Assembly: GCA_028694565.1 (NCBI GenBank)
Contig: JAQVKR010000003.1
Location: 1 to 20,676 of the forward strand
Direction of reading: 5' to 3'
From: Gammaproteobacteria bacterium
Lineage (GTDB): Bacteria; Pseudomonadota; Gammaproteobacteria; DSM-26407
DNA: 20,676 nt
The translations under genes were made by a program, and so were the position numbers. A model generated the notes under the pieces. It was given only the letters and a program-made list of their open reading frames with translations. It was not told the DNA's origin and did not search any database. Position 1 is the first letter of the stretch. Every line of letters begins with the position of its first letter. Of the stretch, positions 1 to 8,304 are shown one piece after another.

Positions 1-77
1 CGGTGCTGGCCCTCGGGGGCACGCTGCTGGCGTTGCAGAACCTGATGGTCGTCCTGGCCTTCGAGTCCGGCGGCTAG
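1..77 (+). CDS. C-terminal fragment of an unidentified membrane-type protein
   Basis: The first 77 bases hold an open frame from base 3 to a TAG at 75-77. It encodes 24 residues ending in a hydrophobic stretch (LALGGTLLALQNLMVVLAF) followed by ESGG. The composition looks like the last transmembrane helix of an inner-membrane protein. The gene starts outside the window, so neither product nor family can be named. It converges on gltA, whose stop codon lies 181 bases downstream. Confidence 0.45.
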   Translation, partial: VLALGGTLLALQNLMVVLAFESGG

Positions 78-185
78 TGCAGTGCCGCACCCCCGCGGGG
101 CGTTCGCCGAAAGCACCCTGCCGGCGTTCCGGGGCGCCGGTCGCCGCGGCCTCCCCGCGCCTTGTCCCGGCGTTCCCGGGAGGAC

Positions 186-232
186 GGCCCGGCAAGCGCC
201 TCCGGGCGTCAAGCGCCGTCCCGTGCCGGGCC
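186..232. other. Inverted repeat between convergent genes
   Basis: A perfect 9-bp inverted repeat (GGCCCGGCA at 186-194, TGCCGGGCC at 224-232) flanks a 29-base loop. It lies in the convergent gap, 26 bases past the gltA stop on the minus strand. The loop and left arm also offer a competing pair (GGACGGC with GCCGTCC). Neither strand has a T-run after the stem, so it is not a typical intrinsic terminator. It could be a 3'-end stability hairpin for gltA mRNA. The rest of 78-258 is GC-rich with no convincing gene. Confidence 0.3.
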
Positions 233-258
233 GCCGGCCAGCGGGCGGCCATGCCCCG

Positions 259-1554
259 TCAGCGCTCCTTGAGCGGCGAGTACTCGCGCTGGAGCTGGCC
301 GGTGTAGAGCTGGCGGGGGCGTCCGATCTTGAGGTTCGGGGTGCCGATCATCTCGTGCCACTGGGCGACCCAGCCGATGGTGCGCGCCAGGGCGAAAATC
401 ACCGTGAACATGTTGGAGGGAATGCCGATGGCGCGGAGGATGATGCCCGAGTAGAAGTCGACGTTCGGGTAGAGCTTCTTCTCGATGAAGTAGTCGTCCT
501 CCAGAGCGATGCGTTCCAGTTCCATGGAGATCCGGAACAGCGGCTCATCCTGGAGCCCGAGCTCGGAGAGCACCTCGTGGCAGGTGTTGCGCAGCACCTT
601 GGCGCGCGGATCGTAGTTCTTGTAGACCCGGTGGCCGAAGCCCATCAGGCGGAAGGGATCGTCCTTGTCCTTGGCCCGCTCGATGAACTCCGGTATCCGC
701 TCCGGCGTTTCGATCTCCTCGAGCATGCTGAGCACCGCCTCGTTGGCGCCGCCGTGGGCCGGGCCCCAGAGCGCCGCGATGCCGGCGGCGATGCAGGCGA
801 AGGGATTCGCGCCGGAGGAGCCGGCCAGCCGCACCGTCGAGGTGGAGGCATTCTGCTCGTGATCGGCATGAAGGATGAAAATGCGGTCCATGGCGCGGGC
901 CAGCACCGGGTTCGGCGTGTAGGGCTCGCACGGCACCGCGAACATCATGTGCAGGAAATTCTCCGCGTAGGACAGATCGTTGCGGGGATACATGAAGGGC
1001 TGGCCGATGGAGTACTTGTAGGACATGGCCGCCAGGGTGGGCATCTTCGCCAGCATGCGGAAGGCGGCGATTTCGCGGTGCTTCTCGTTGGCGATGTCGA
1101 GGGTGTCGTGATAGAAGGCCGACAGGGCGCCCACCACCGCCACCATGGTGGCCATGGGGTGGGCGTCGCGGCGGAAACCGCTGTAGAACTTGTGGATCTG
1201 CTCATGCACCATCGTGTGGTGCTTCACCGTCTTCACGAACTGGTGATACTGGGAGGAGGAGGGGAGGTCGCCGTAGAGCAGCAGGTAGGCCACCTCGAGG
1301 AAGTCGGACTTCTCCGCCAGCTGCTCGATGGGATAGCCGCGGTGCAGCAGGATGCCCTTGTCGCCGTCGATGAAGGTGATCCCCGACTCGCAGCTTGCCG
1401 TGGAGAGGAAGCCGGGATCGTAGGTGAAGTACCCTGCCTTGCCGAGGTCGCGAACATCGATGACGTCCTGGCCCAGAGAGCCGGACATGACCGGCAGTTC
1501 AATGGGCTCGCCGCGCCCGTCGATCGTGATATGCGCTTTCTTGTCCACCGTCAT
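259..1554 (-). CDS. gltA: Citrate synthase, type II
   Basis: Citrate synthase condenses acetyl-CoA with oxaloacetate in the cytosol as the entry step of the TCA cycle. The protein is 431 aa, close to the 427 aa of E. coli GltA. The catalytic triad is visible: His267 in [12 protein letters not shown], His308 in [15 protein letters not shown] and Asp366 in NVDFYSG. The length and N-terminal domain fit the hexameric Gram-negative type, which is usually inhibited by NADH; that regulation is inferred. A 19-residue upstream extension is open to 1611, but I chose the ATG at 1552-1554 because a perfect AGGAGG lies five bases before it. The gene is divergent from sdhC, as in E. coli and Pseudomonas. 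Confidence 0.97.
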   Translation of the reverse strand: MTVDKKAHITIDGRGEPIELPVMSGSLGQDVIDVRDLGKAGYFTYDPGFLSTASCESGITFIDGDKGILLHRGYPIEQLAEKSDFLEVAYLLLYGDLPSSSQYHQFVKTVKHHTMVHEQIHKFYSGFRRDAHPMATMVAVVGALSAFYHDTLDIANEKHREIAAFRMLAKMPTLAAMSYKYSIGQPFMYPRNDLSYAENFLHMMFAVPCEPYTPNPVLARAMDRIFILHADHEQNASTSTVRLAGSSGANPFACIAAGIAALWGPAHGGANEAVLSMLEEIETPERIPEFIERAKDKDDPFRLMGFGHRVYKNYDPRAKVLRNTCHEVLSELGLQDEPLFRISMELERIALEDDYFIEKKLYPNVDFYSGIILRAIGIPSNMFTVIFALARTIGWVAQWHEMIGTPNLKIGRPRQLYTGQLQREYSPLKER

Positions 1555-1559
1555 CGGTG

Positions 1560-1565
1560 CCTCCT
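1560..1565 (-). promoter_or_regulatory. gltA ribosome binding site
   Basis: On the minus strand this reads AGGAGG, a full Shine-Dalgarno match, with five bases to the ATG at 1552-1554. It decides the gltA start against the longer open frame reaching 1611. Confidence 0.85.
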
Positions 1566-1577
1566 TCCAACAGTGAA

Positions 1578-1624
1578 ACAGCCGTTGGGCGTCTGCGTTC
1601 CGGGGCCGCATGGGATACGGCTGT
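1578..1624 (-). other. Inverted repeat in the gltA leader
   Basis: A perfect 8-bp inverted repeat (ACAGCCGT at 1578-1585, ACGGCTGT at 1617-1624) has a 31-base loop. In the gltA transcript it would fold with its foot about 12 bases upstream of the Shine-Dalgarno. It could be a leader structure affecting translation or decay. No known riboswitch class is recognised. Confidence 0.35.
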
Positions 1625-1796
1625 CACGACCTGCGATTCTACCTCGGCACGGCCCTCCGGGGGGTGCCGATCAGTCGCTTCCTGTTCCGGGGGGGCCTCC
1701 GGCACTCGCCCCCAAGTCCACGGGACGGCACGGCGTCCAGGCGGGCGAGCGGCCTTCGCAAACGCATCAGTATAGTGGTTTTGGCCGGAACCGTAA

Positions 1797-1824
1797 GTTA
1801 TAGAAAGGCGGAACTATTTGTCAA
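1797..1824 (-). promoter_or_regulatory. Candidate sigma-70 promoter of gltA
   Basis: On the minus strand there is a perfect TTGACA at 1819-1824, a 16-base spacer, then TATAAC at 1797-1802 (5/6 match). The DNA just upstream on that strand, about 1825-1855, is AT-rich and could act as an UP element. Transcription would start near 1790, giving a leader of about 235 bases. A second possible -10 (TATACT, 1769-1774) lacks a good -35. Confidence 0.65.
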
Positions 1825-1900
1825 ACTGATAAAGAACATAAATAATACTAATCGGCAAGCGGGCCCGGCGAGGAGAGCGCGGGGTGGTTGCTGCGAACGC

Positions 1901-1960
1901 ACATAAGCCTTTATTTTGCAGAAGCGATGTGCATATAATTCGCTTATGTCTCCATAAGGC
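1901..1960 (+). promoter_or_regulatory. sdh operon promoter with repeated CATAAG/CTTATG elements
   Basis: A perfect -10 hexamer TATAAT lies at 1934-1939. The -35 is poor at any normal spacing (for example TTTATT at 1910-1915), which suggests an activator or weak basal use. The start would fall near 1945 and the leader would be about 80 bases. A hexamer is repeated around the box: CATAAG at 1902-1907, CTTATG at 1943-1948 and CATAAG at 1953-1958. The last two form a perfect 6-bp stem with a TCTC loop. The pattern looks like an operator, but no regulator can be named. Confidence 0.55.
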
Positions 1961-1993
1961 AATGTGTGCCTGGCTTTTTGGATGCGCACATTG
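1960..1993 (+). other. Imperfect inverted repeat in the sdh leader
   Basis: CAATGTGTGC at 1960-1969 and GCGCACATTG at 1984-1993 pair over ten positions with one mismatch and a 14-base loop containing CTTTTT. It lies within the presumed sdhC leader. It may be an RNA hairpin or a dimeric-protein binding site; the sequence does not decide. Confidence 0.4.
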
Positions 1994-2005
1994 TGTAATC
2001 AAAAC

Positions 2006-2021
2006 AATGGCATAGGCCATT
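2006..2021 (+). other. Hairpin directly before the sdhC start codon
   Basis: AATGGC (2006-2011), loop ATAG, then GCCATT (2016-2021) form a perfect 6-bp stem ending three bases before the ATG at 2025. It occupies the place where a Shine-Dalgarno would be, and no good Shine-Dalgarno is visible there. This suggests controlled or weak initiation of sdhC. Confidence 0.45.
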
Positions 2022-2024
2022 AAA

Positions 2025-2417
2025 ATGGTGGTTTTGCGAACTGTGAACAAGAAGCGTCCTGTCAATCTCGATCTCACGAGCATCCGCTTCCCCGTCCCGG
2101 CCGTCGCCTCCATTCTGCACCGCGTCTCCGGCATGGCTCTGTTTGTGGCCACGCCCCTGCTGCTCTGGATGCTGGAGCGATCCCTGGATTCCGCGGACGC
2201 GTTCGACGCGCTCAAGGCGACCCTCGACGGCTTCCTTGCGAAGGCGGTGGTGCTGGCGGTTCTGGCCGGCCTCCTCTATCACCTGGCCGCGGGGATCCGT
2301 CACCTGTTCATGGACATGCATATCGGCGACACCCTCGAAGGGGGGCGCCGCGGTGCCTGGAGCGCGATTGCGGTGGCCGCCGTCGCCACGCTGCTGATGG
2401 GAGTCTGGCTATGGTAG
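2025..2417 (+). CDS. sdhC: Succinate dehydrogenase cytochrome b556 subunit
   Basis: SdhC is one of two membrane anchors of succinate:quinone oxidoreductase (complex II) and helps bind heme b and ubiquinone. The 130-aa protein starts with the family signature KKRPVNLDL and IRFPVPAVASILHRVSG. Ser29 and Arg33 match the quinone-site residues of E. coli SdhC (Ser27, Arg31), and His86 in LLYHLAAGIRH matches the heme ligand His84. Three membrane helices are visible, roughly residues 31-50, 69-91 and 111-130. The ATG at 2025 lacks a clear Shine-Dalgarno; a GTG at 2043 would also leave the core intact. It is the first gene of the long TCA run, and its stop overlaps the sdhD start by seven bases. Confidence 0.95.
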   Translation: MVVLRTVNKKRPVNLDLTSIRFPVPAVASILHRVSGMALFVATPLLLWMLERSLDSADAFDALKATLDGFLAKAVVLAVLAGLLYHLAAGIRHLFMDMHIGDTLEGGRRGAWSAIAVAAVATLLMGVWLW

Positions 2418-2758
2418 ACAATGTGGCGGGCCTTGCCCGCACCGGCCTGCGCGACTGGCTGGTGCAGCGCGTCTCGGCGGTCATTCTCGCCCTCTACACC
2501 CTGTTTCTCCTGGGCTTCCTGCTGCTCAACCCGGACCTGCAGTTCGCGGACTGGCAGGGGCTCTTCGCCCAGGGCTGGTTCCGCATGTTCACCCTGTTGT
2601 CGGTCCTGTCGCTGGCCGGCCATGCCTGGGTCGGCGTATGGGGCGTGTCCACCGACTACATCCATCCTTACTGGCTCCGGCTGCTGTTCCAGGTGGTGGT
2701 CATCCTGGCGCTGGTGGTGTTCGTCGCCTGGGCCGTCGAGATTCTGTGGGGTAACTGA
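2411..2758 (+). CDS. sdhD: Succinate dehydrogenase hydrophobic membrane anchor subunit
   Basis: SdhD is the second membrane anchor of complex II and shares the heme b and ubiquinone sites with SdhC. The protein is 115 aa with three predicted helices (about 18-39, 58-80 and 88-112). The motif [14 protein letters not shown] contains His71 (heme ligand), Asp82 and Tyr83 (quinone site), at the same numbers as in E. coli SdhD. Its ATG lies inside the end of sdhC, with GGGAG seven bases before it. Its TGA overlaps the sdhA ATG by one base (TGATG). These overlaps imply coupled, balanced translation of the anchor pair and the flavoprotein. Confidence 0.95.
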   Translation: MVDNVAGLARTGLRDWLVQRVSAVILALYTLFLLGFLLLNPDLQFADWQGLFAQGWFRMFTLLSVLSLAGHAWVGVWGVSTDYIHPYWLRLLFQVVVILALVVFVAWAVEILWGN

Positions 2759-4521
2759 TGACAGCGGTTGTTGAGCATGATTTCGATGCGGTGATCATCG
2801 GCGCCGGCGGCGCCGGTCTGCGGGCCGGCCTGCAGATGGCCCAGGCGGGGCTGCGCCCGGCGGTGGTCTCGAAGGTCTTTCCCACCCGTTCCCACACCGT
2901 CTCGGCCCAGGGCGGCATCACCGCCGCGCTCGGGAATGTCTCCGAGGACAACTGGCACTGGCACATGTTCGACACCGTCAAGGGGTCGGACTATCTGGGC
3001 GACCAGGATGCCATCGAGTACATGTGCCGCCACGCGGCCGACGTGGTCTATGAGCTGGAGCACTACGGGCTGCCCTTCTCGCGCCTGGACAACGGCAAGA
3101 TCTACCAGCGTCCCTTCGGCGGGCAGTCCCGCGACTTCGGCGGCGAGCAGGCCACCCGCACCTGCGCGGCGGCCGACCGTACCGGCCACGCCCTGCTGCA
3201 CACCCTCTACCAGAGGAACCTGATGGCCGGGACCACCTTCTTCACCGAGTTCCTGGCGGTGGACCTGGTCAAGGATCGCAACGGCGCCATCGCCGGCGTG
3301 CTGGCCATCGAGATCGAGACGGGCGATCTGCACTTCATCAAGAGTCGGGCCACGGTGCTTGCCACCGGCGGGGCCGGGCGCATCTTCGCCTCCACCACCA
3401 ATGCCCTCATCAACACCGGCGACGGGTTGGGCATGGCCCTGCGCGCCGGCCTGCCGGTGCAGGACATGGAAATGTGGCAGTTCCACCCCACCGGGATCGC
3501 CGGCGCGGGCGTGCTCGTGACCGAGGGCGTGCGCGGGGAGGGCGGCTACCTGCTCAACAAGGACGGCGAGCGGTTCATGGAGCGCTACGCCCCCAACGCC
3601 AAGGACCTGGCCTCGCGCGACGTGGTGGCCCGGGCCATGGCGGTGGAGATCCGCGAGGGGCGCGGCTGCGGCCCCGCGGGCGATCACGTGCTGCTGAAGC
3701 TCGATCACCTGGGCGCCGATGTCATCAAGAGCCGGCTGCCCGGCATCCGCGAGCTGGCCATCACCTTCGCCCACGCGGACCCCATCGAGAAGCCCATTCC
3801 GGTGGTGCCCACCGCCCACTACATGATGGGCGGGGTGCCCACCAACGTCCACGGCCAGGTGCTCAGCCAGGACGCGGAGGGCGGCGATCGGGTGGTGGAC
3901 GGGCTGTACGCGGTCGGCGAGTGCGCCTGCGTCTCCGTTCACGGCGCCAACCGCCTCGGCGGCAACTCGCTGCTCGATCTGGTGGTGTTCGGCCGCGCCG
4001 CCGGCCAGCACGTGACCCACATGCTCGCCACCGAGCACGTGGAGCGGCCGCTGGGCGAGGATGCCCTCGACCCGGCGCTCGATCGGCTCGAGCGCTGGAA
4101 CCTGAGCAGCGGCGGCGAGCGGGTGGAGGACATCCGCAACGAGATGCGCCGGACCATGCAGAACGACTGCAGCGTGTTCCGCACCGAGGAGGTGATGCAG
4201 GAGGGCATCCAGAAGATCGAGGCGCTGCAGGAGCGCCTGCGGCACGCCCACCTGCGCGACAAGAGCAAAGCCTACAACACCGCCCGGGTGGAGGCGCTCG
4301 AGCTCGAGAACCTGATGGCCGTGGCCCATGCCAGCATCGTCTCCGCGGAGGCGCGCAAGGAGAGCCGCGGCGCCCACTCGCGGGTGGACTATCCCGAGCG
4401 TGACGACGAGAACTGGATTCGGCACACGGTCTATTTCGCCGGTCAGCCCCTGCGCTACCGTTCGGTGAACATGAAACCGCTGACGGTGGAGCCGTTCCCG
4501 CCCAAGAAGCGAACCTACTGA
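2758..4521 (+). CDS. sdhA: Succinate dehydrogenase flavoprotein subunit
   Basis: SdhA oxidises succinate to fumarate on the cytoplasmic face of the inner membrane and passes electrons to SdhB. The protein is 587 aa (588 in E. coli). The FAD Rossmann fold is at residues 11-20 ([10 protein letters not shown]). His46 in [10 protein letters not shown] is the covalent FAD attachment site. The active-site residues His243 (QFHPTGI), Arg287 (LASRDVV), His354 (PTAHYMMGG) and Arg399 ([10 protein letters not shown]) are all present. The tail [20 protein letters not shown] is typical of the family. No assembly factor gene sdhE is found next to sdhB here, although covalent flavinylation usually needs one, so it is probably elsewhere on the chromosome. 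Confidence 0.98.
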   Translation: MTAVVEHDFDAVIIGAGGAGLRAGLQMAQAGLRPAVVSKVFPTRSHTVSAQGGITAALGNVSEDNWHWHMFDTVKGSDYLGDQDAIEYMCRHAADVVYELEHYGLPFSRLDNGKIYQRPFGGQSRDFGGEQATRTCAAADRTGHALLHTLYQRNLMAGTTFFTEFLAVDLVKDRNGAIAGVLAIEIETGDLHFIKSRATVLATGGAGRIFASTTNALINTGDGLGMALRAGLPVQDMEMWQFHPTGIAGAGVLVTEGVRGEGGYLLNKDGERFMERYAPNAKDLASRDVVARAMAVEIREGRGCGPAGDHVLLKLDHLGADVIKSRLPGIRELAITFAHADPIEKPIPVVPTAHYMMGGVPTNVHGQVLSQDAEGGDRVVDGLYAVGECACVSVHGANRLGGNSLLDLVVFGRAAGQHVTHMLATEHVERPLGEDALDPALDRLERWNLSSGGERVEDIRNEMRRTMQNDCSVFRTEEVMQEGIQKIEALQERLRHAHLRDKSKAYNTARVEALELENLMAVAHASIVSAEARKESRGAHSRVDYPERDDENWIRHTVYFAGQPLRYRSVNMKPLTVEPFPPKKRTY

Positions 4522-4590
4522 GTACCGGGTGGCGGGGCGCCGGTCCGCTCCGCGCGTTTCAGAAGCCTTGCACGAAGACGACTTAAGACG

Positions 4591-5286
4591 ATGCGCTTTT
4601 CAATCTACCGTTACGACCCGGAGCAGGATCAGGCGCCCAGGATGCAGGACTACCACCTGGACGTGGAAGCCGGGGACATGATGCTGCTCGATGCCCTCAT
4701 GCTGCTGAAGGCCGAGGATGAAAGCCTCACCTTCCGCCGCTCCTGCCGCGAAGGCGTCTGCGGATCCGATGGCATGAACATCAACGGGGTGAACGGGCTG
4801 GCCTGCGTCACGCCGATGTCCTCCCTGCGGGAGCCCGTGGTGCTGCGGCCCCTGCCCGGCCTGCCGGTCATCCGCGACCTGGTCGTGGACATGAGCCAGT
4901 TCTACAAGCAGTACGAGAAGGCCCGTCCCTACCTCATCAACGAAACGCCGGCGCCGCGCACCGAACGGCTGCAGTCCCCGGAGGACCGCGAGAAGCTCGA
5001 CGGGCTGTACGAGTGCATCCTGTGCGGCTGCTGCTCCACCTCCTGCCCCTCCTTCTGGTGGAACCCGGACAAGTTCATGGGGCCGGCCGCGCTGCTGCAG
5101 GCCTACCGTTTCATCGTCGACAGCCGCGATCAGGCCACCGAGGAGCGGCTGGCCGATCTGCAGGATGCCTACAGCGTCTTCCGCTGCCACGGCATCATGA
5201 ACTGCGTGGCGGTCTGCCCCAAGGGGCTCAATCCGACCCAGGCGATTGCCCAGATCAAGACGCTCATGCTGCGCAAGAGCGCTTGA
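4591..5286 (+). CDS. sdhB: Succinate dehydrogenase iron-sulfur subunit
   Basis: SdhB carries electrons from FADH2 in SdhA to ubiquinone in the membrane anchor through three clusters. The protein is 231 aa. The [2Fe-2S] ligands are Cys52, Cys57, Asp60 and Cys72; the Asp as third ligand matches E. coli. The [4Fe-4S] ligands are Cys142, Cys145, Cys148 (CILCGCC) and Cys209. The [3Fe-4S] ligands are Cys152, Cys199 and Cys205. The spacing agrees with E. coli SdhB throughout. It follows sdhA after 69 bases and its Shine-Dalgarno is weak. The 149 bases from here to sucA hold no sdhE and no other supported gene. Confidence 0.97.
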   Translation: MRFSIYRYDPEQDQAPRMQDYHLDVEAGDMMLLDALMLLKAEDESLTFRRSCREGVCGSDGMNINGVNGLACVTPMSSLREPVVLRPLPGLPVIRDLVVDMSQFYKQYEKARPYLINETPAPRTERLQSPEDREKLDGLYECILCGCCSTSCPSFWWNPDKFMGPAALLQAYRFIVDSRDQATEERLADLQDAYSVFRCHGIMNCVAVCPKGLNPTQAIAQIKTLMLRKSA

Positions 5287-5422
5287 GCGGGTGCGGCGCC
5301 GGCCGCGCCTGCGCACTGGAGACACAAGGCACGGACGGGGCGTTTCGCGGCGCTCCGGACACCGCAGGCATGTGACCGGCTCGCCAGATGGCCGGCATCT
5401 TCCTGCGCAGCGGACTTCTCGT

Positions 5423-5429
5423 GGAGGAG
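5423..5429 (+). promoter_or_regulatory. sucA ribosome binding site selecting a GTG start
   Basis: GGAGGAG lies six bases before a GTG at 5436-5438. An ATG at 5388 would place this site inside the gene, and the ATG at 5445 is 15 bases away. The GTG is therefore the best start for sucA. Confidence 0.75.
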
Positions 5430-5435
5430 AAACAC

Positions 5436-8267
5436 GTGACTGCGATGGGGAACCTCAAGGCACTCCTCGGCAACACTCACCTGTCGGGCGGCAGCGCCGC
5501 GTACCTGGAAGCCGTCTACGAAACCTACCTGCAGGACCCGGAGGCGGTCAGCCCCGAGTGGCGCGACTATTTCGAGGAGCTGAAGCTGGCCGGCGGCGGA
5601 TTCGCCGATGTCCCGCACGCGCCCATCCGGGACCAGTTCCGGCAGGCCGCGCTGCACGCGGGGGCGGCGCCCGATTCCCGGGTGCTGCAGCAGATGGCCG
5701 AGCACGAGCGCAAGCAGGTGCGCGTGCTCCAGCTCATCAACGCCTACCGCTTCCGTGGCCACCAGTACGCCAACCTCAGCCCGCTCGGGATTCATGAGCG
5801 CCCCCACGTCCCCGATCTGGACCTGGAGTACCACAATCTCACCGATGCGGACCTGAACCTTCAGTTCAACACCGGCTCGTTCCTGTTCGGCCGCAAGAAG
5901 GCGCCGCTCAAGGAGATCCTGCACGCGCTGCGCGCCACCTACTGCGGCACCATCGGCGCCGAGTACATGCACATCACCGACACGGTGCAGAAGCGCTGGA
6001 TCCAGGAGCGCCTGGAGATGCGCCGCGCCCAGCCCAACTTCGTGGCCGAGACCAAGCGCCGCATCTTCGAGCGGATCACCGCCGCCGAGGGCCTGGAGCG
6101 CTACCTGCACTCCAGGTACGTGGGCCAGAAGCGCTTCTCCCTGGAAGGGGGCGAGGCGCTGATCCCCATGCTGGACGACGTGGTGCAGCGGGCCGGCAAG
6201 AGCGGGGTGGAAGAGGTGATCGTGGGCATGGCCCATCGCGGGCGCCTGAATGTGCTCATCAACATTCTCGGCAAGTCCCCCACCAACCTGTTCCAGGAGT
6301 TCGAGGGCAAGTACGACCACGACCATCTCCAGGGCTCCGGCGACGTCAAGTACCACAAGGGGTTCTCCAGCGACATCCGCACCCCGGGCGGACCGCTGCA
6401 CCTGGTGCTGGCCTTCAATCCGTCCCACCTGGAGATCGTCTCGCCGGTGGTGGAGGGCTCGGTGCGGGCGCGCCAGGAACGGCGCGGCGCGGGCGCCAAT
6501 GCGCGGGTCCTGCCGGTACTGATCCACGGCGACGCGGCCATCGCCGGCCAGGGCGTGGTGATGGAGACCATGAACATGTCCCAGGCGCGCGGCTACGCCA
6601 CCGGGGGCACGGTGCACATCGTGGTCAACAACCAGGTGGGGTTCACCACCAGCAATCCCCTGGATGCCCGCTCCACCCTCTACTGCACCGACGTGTTCAA
6701 GATGGTGCAGGCGCCCATCTTCCACGTGAACGGCGACGATCCGGAAGCGGTGGTGTTCGTCTCCCAGCTGGCGCTGGACTACCGCAACGAGTTCGAGCGG
6801 GACGTGGTCATCGACATGGTCTGCTACCGTCGCCACGGCCATAATGAGGCCGACGAGCCGGCGGTGACCCAGCCGCAGATGTACCAGCGCATCCGCGAGC
6901 TGCCGACCCTGCGCCAACTCCATGGAGAGCGGCTGACCCGGGAGGGCGTGCTGAAGGAGGGCGAGGCCGAGGCGGTCGCCGAGAGCTACCGCGACACCCT
7001 GGAGTCGGGGGCCATCGCCGCCCGGGACGTGATCGAGAACGGCAAGGGCAACAAGCACACCGTGGACTGGAGCCGCTTCCAGGACACCGACTGGCGCCAC
7101 CCGGTGGACACCTCGCTGCCGCAGCCGGTCATCAAGGAGCTCACCGAGCGGCTCACCCAGCTGCCCGAGGGCCTGGAGTTGCACCCGCGCGTGGCCAAGA
7201 TCATCGACGATCGGCGCAAGATGGGCGCCGGCGCCCTGGCCATGGACTGGGGCTTCGCCGAGACCATGGCCTATGCCGCGCTCCTGCGGGAGAACTACGC
7301 CATCCGCATCTCCGGCCAGGATTGCGGCCGCGGCACCTTCTTCCACCGCCACGCGGTGCTGCACAACCAGAGGGAGGATGCGCACCACATCCCGCTGCAG
7401 CACCTGGCCGGGGGGCAGCCCCAGTTCCGCGTCATCGACTCGCTGCTCTCCGAGGAGGCGGTGCTCGGCTTCGAATACGGCTACGCCACCGCCGAGCCGG
7501 ACACCCTGGTCATCTGGGAGGCGCAGTTCGGCGACTTCGCCAACGGCGCCCAGGTGGTCATCGACCAGTTCATCAGCTCCGGCGAGGCCAAGTGGGGCCG
7601 CCTGTGCGGGCTGGTGATGTTCCTGCCCCACGGCTACGAGGGGCAGGGCCCGGAGCACTCCTCGGCGCGCCTGGAGCGCTACCTGCAGCTGTGCGCCGAG
7701 CAGAACATCCAGGTCTGCGTGCCCAGCACCCCGGCGCAGATGTTCCACATGCTCCGGCGCCAGGCGCTGCGGCCCTACCGCAAGCCGCTGGTGGTGATGA
7801 CCCCCAAGAGCCTGCTGCGCCACAAGCTCTCCACCTCGAGCCTGGAGGATCTCTCCGAGGGCCGGTTCCAGCCGGTCATCCCCGAGCCCGAGCCGATCAA
7901 GCCTGCCGGGGTGCGCAAGGTGGTGCTGTGCAGCGGCAAGGTCTACTTCGATCTCTACGAGGCGCGCCAGGCCCGCGAGGCCGACGATGTGGTGATCCTG
8001 CGGGTGGAGCAGCTCTACCCCTTCCCGGTGGATGAGCTCAGCATGGAGCTGAAGCGCTACACCCGGGCCAGGGAGGTGGTCTGGTGCCAGGAGGAGCCGA
8101 AGAACCAGGGCGCCTGGTTCTCCAGCAAGCACCACCTCGAGGAGTGCCTGCGGACGGGGCAGAGTCTGTCCTACGCCGGCCGGGATTTCTCCGCCTCGCC
8201 GGCGACCGGCTACTTCTCGTTGCACGTACAACAACAGGCGGCCCTGGTAGAACAGGCGCTCAGCTGA
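5436..8267 (+). CDS. sucA: 2-oxoglutarate dehydrogenase E1 component
   Basis: SucA is the thiamine-diphosphate enzyme that decarboxylates 2-oxoglutarate and transfers the succinyl group to the lipoyl arm of SucB. With the GTG start it has 943 aa, close to E. coli (933 aa). The N-terminal E2-binding segment ([11 protein letters not shown], then [14 protein letters not shown]) is present. Active-site histidines lie in [10 protein letters not shown] (about residue 267) and KYHKGFSSD (about 307). [10 protein letters not shown] (about 364-373) and NNQVGFTT belong to the cofactor domain, and [12 protein letters not shown] (about 464-475) is a further family signature. The C-terminal half is typical ([29 protein letters not shown]). 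It ends in a double stop, TGATAA, 37 bases before sucB. Confidence 0.97.
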   Translation: MTAMGNLKALLGNTHLSGGSAAYLEAVYETYLQDPEAVSPEWRDYFEELKLAGGGFADVPHAPIRDQFRQAALHAGAAPDSRVLQQMAEHERKQVRVLQLINAYRFRGHQYANLSPLGIHERPHVPDLDLEYHNLTDADLNLQFNTGSFLFGRKKAPLKEILHALRATYCGTIGAEYMHITDTVQKRWIQERLEMRRAQPNFVAETKRRIFERITAAEGLERYLHSRYVGQKRFSLEGGEALIPMLDDVVQRAGKSGVEEVIVGMAHRGRLNVLINILGKSPTNLFQEFEGKYDHDHLQGSGDVKYHKGFSSDIRTPGGPLHLVLAFNPSHLEIVSPVVEGSVRARQERRGAGANARVLPVLIHGDAAIAGQGVVMETMNMSQARGYATGGTVHIVVNNQVGFTTSNPLDARSTLYCTDVFKMVQAPIFHVNGDDPEAVVFVSQLALDYRNEFERDVVIDMVCYRRHGHNEADEPAVTQPQMYQRIRELPTLRQLHGERLTREGVLKEGEAEAVAESYRDTLESGAIAARDVIENGKGNKHTVDWSRFQDTDWRHPVDTSLPQPVIKELTERLTQLPEGLELHPRVAKIIDDRRKMGAGALAMDWGFAETMAYAALLRENYAIRISGQDCGRGTFFHRHAVLHNQREDAHHIPLQHLAGGQPQFRVIDSLLSEEAVLGFEYGYATAEPDTLVIWEAQFGDFANGAQVVIDQFISSGEAKWGRLCGLVMFLPHGYEGQGPEHSSARLERYLQLCAEQNIQVCVPSTPAQMFHMLRRQALRPYRKPLVVMTPKSLLRHKLSTSSLEDLSEGRFQPVIPEPEPIKPAGVRKVVLCSGKVYFDLYEARQAREADDVVILRVEQLYPFPVDELSMELKRYTRAREVVWCQEEPKNQGAWFSSKHHLEECLRTGQSLSYAGRDFSASPATGYFSLHVQQQAALVEQALS

Positions 8268-8304
8268 TAACGACCCCCGGAAGTCCAGATTGAAGGAAGC
8301 TGCC

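Noticed and set aside
186..232. Intrinsic terminator for gltA
   Set aside because: The stem is good, but neither strand has a T-run after it; it is listed only as an inverted repeat.
1555..1611. Nineteen-residue N-terminal extension of citrate synthase
   Set aside because: The internal ATG at 1552-1554 has a perfect AGGAGG at the right distance, and the extension does not resemble citrate synthase.
82..1803. Long plus-strand open frame opposite gltA
   Set aside because: It is the mirror of gltA in GC-rich DNA; its product is His/Gly/Val-rich with no recognisable motif.
1991..2009. Possible FNR-type site in the sdh leader (TTGTG then ATCAA)
   Set aside because: The half-sites are two bases apart instead of four and the first is a poor match.
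8290..8304. TTG start for sucB
   Set aside because: The ATG at 8305 gives the conserved E2 N-terminus and has a suitable GAAGGA upstream.
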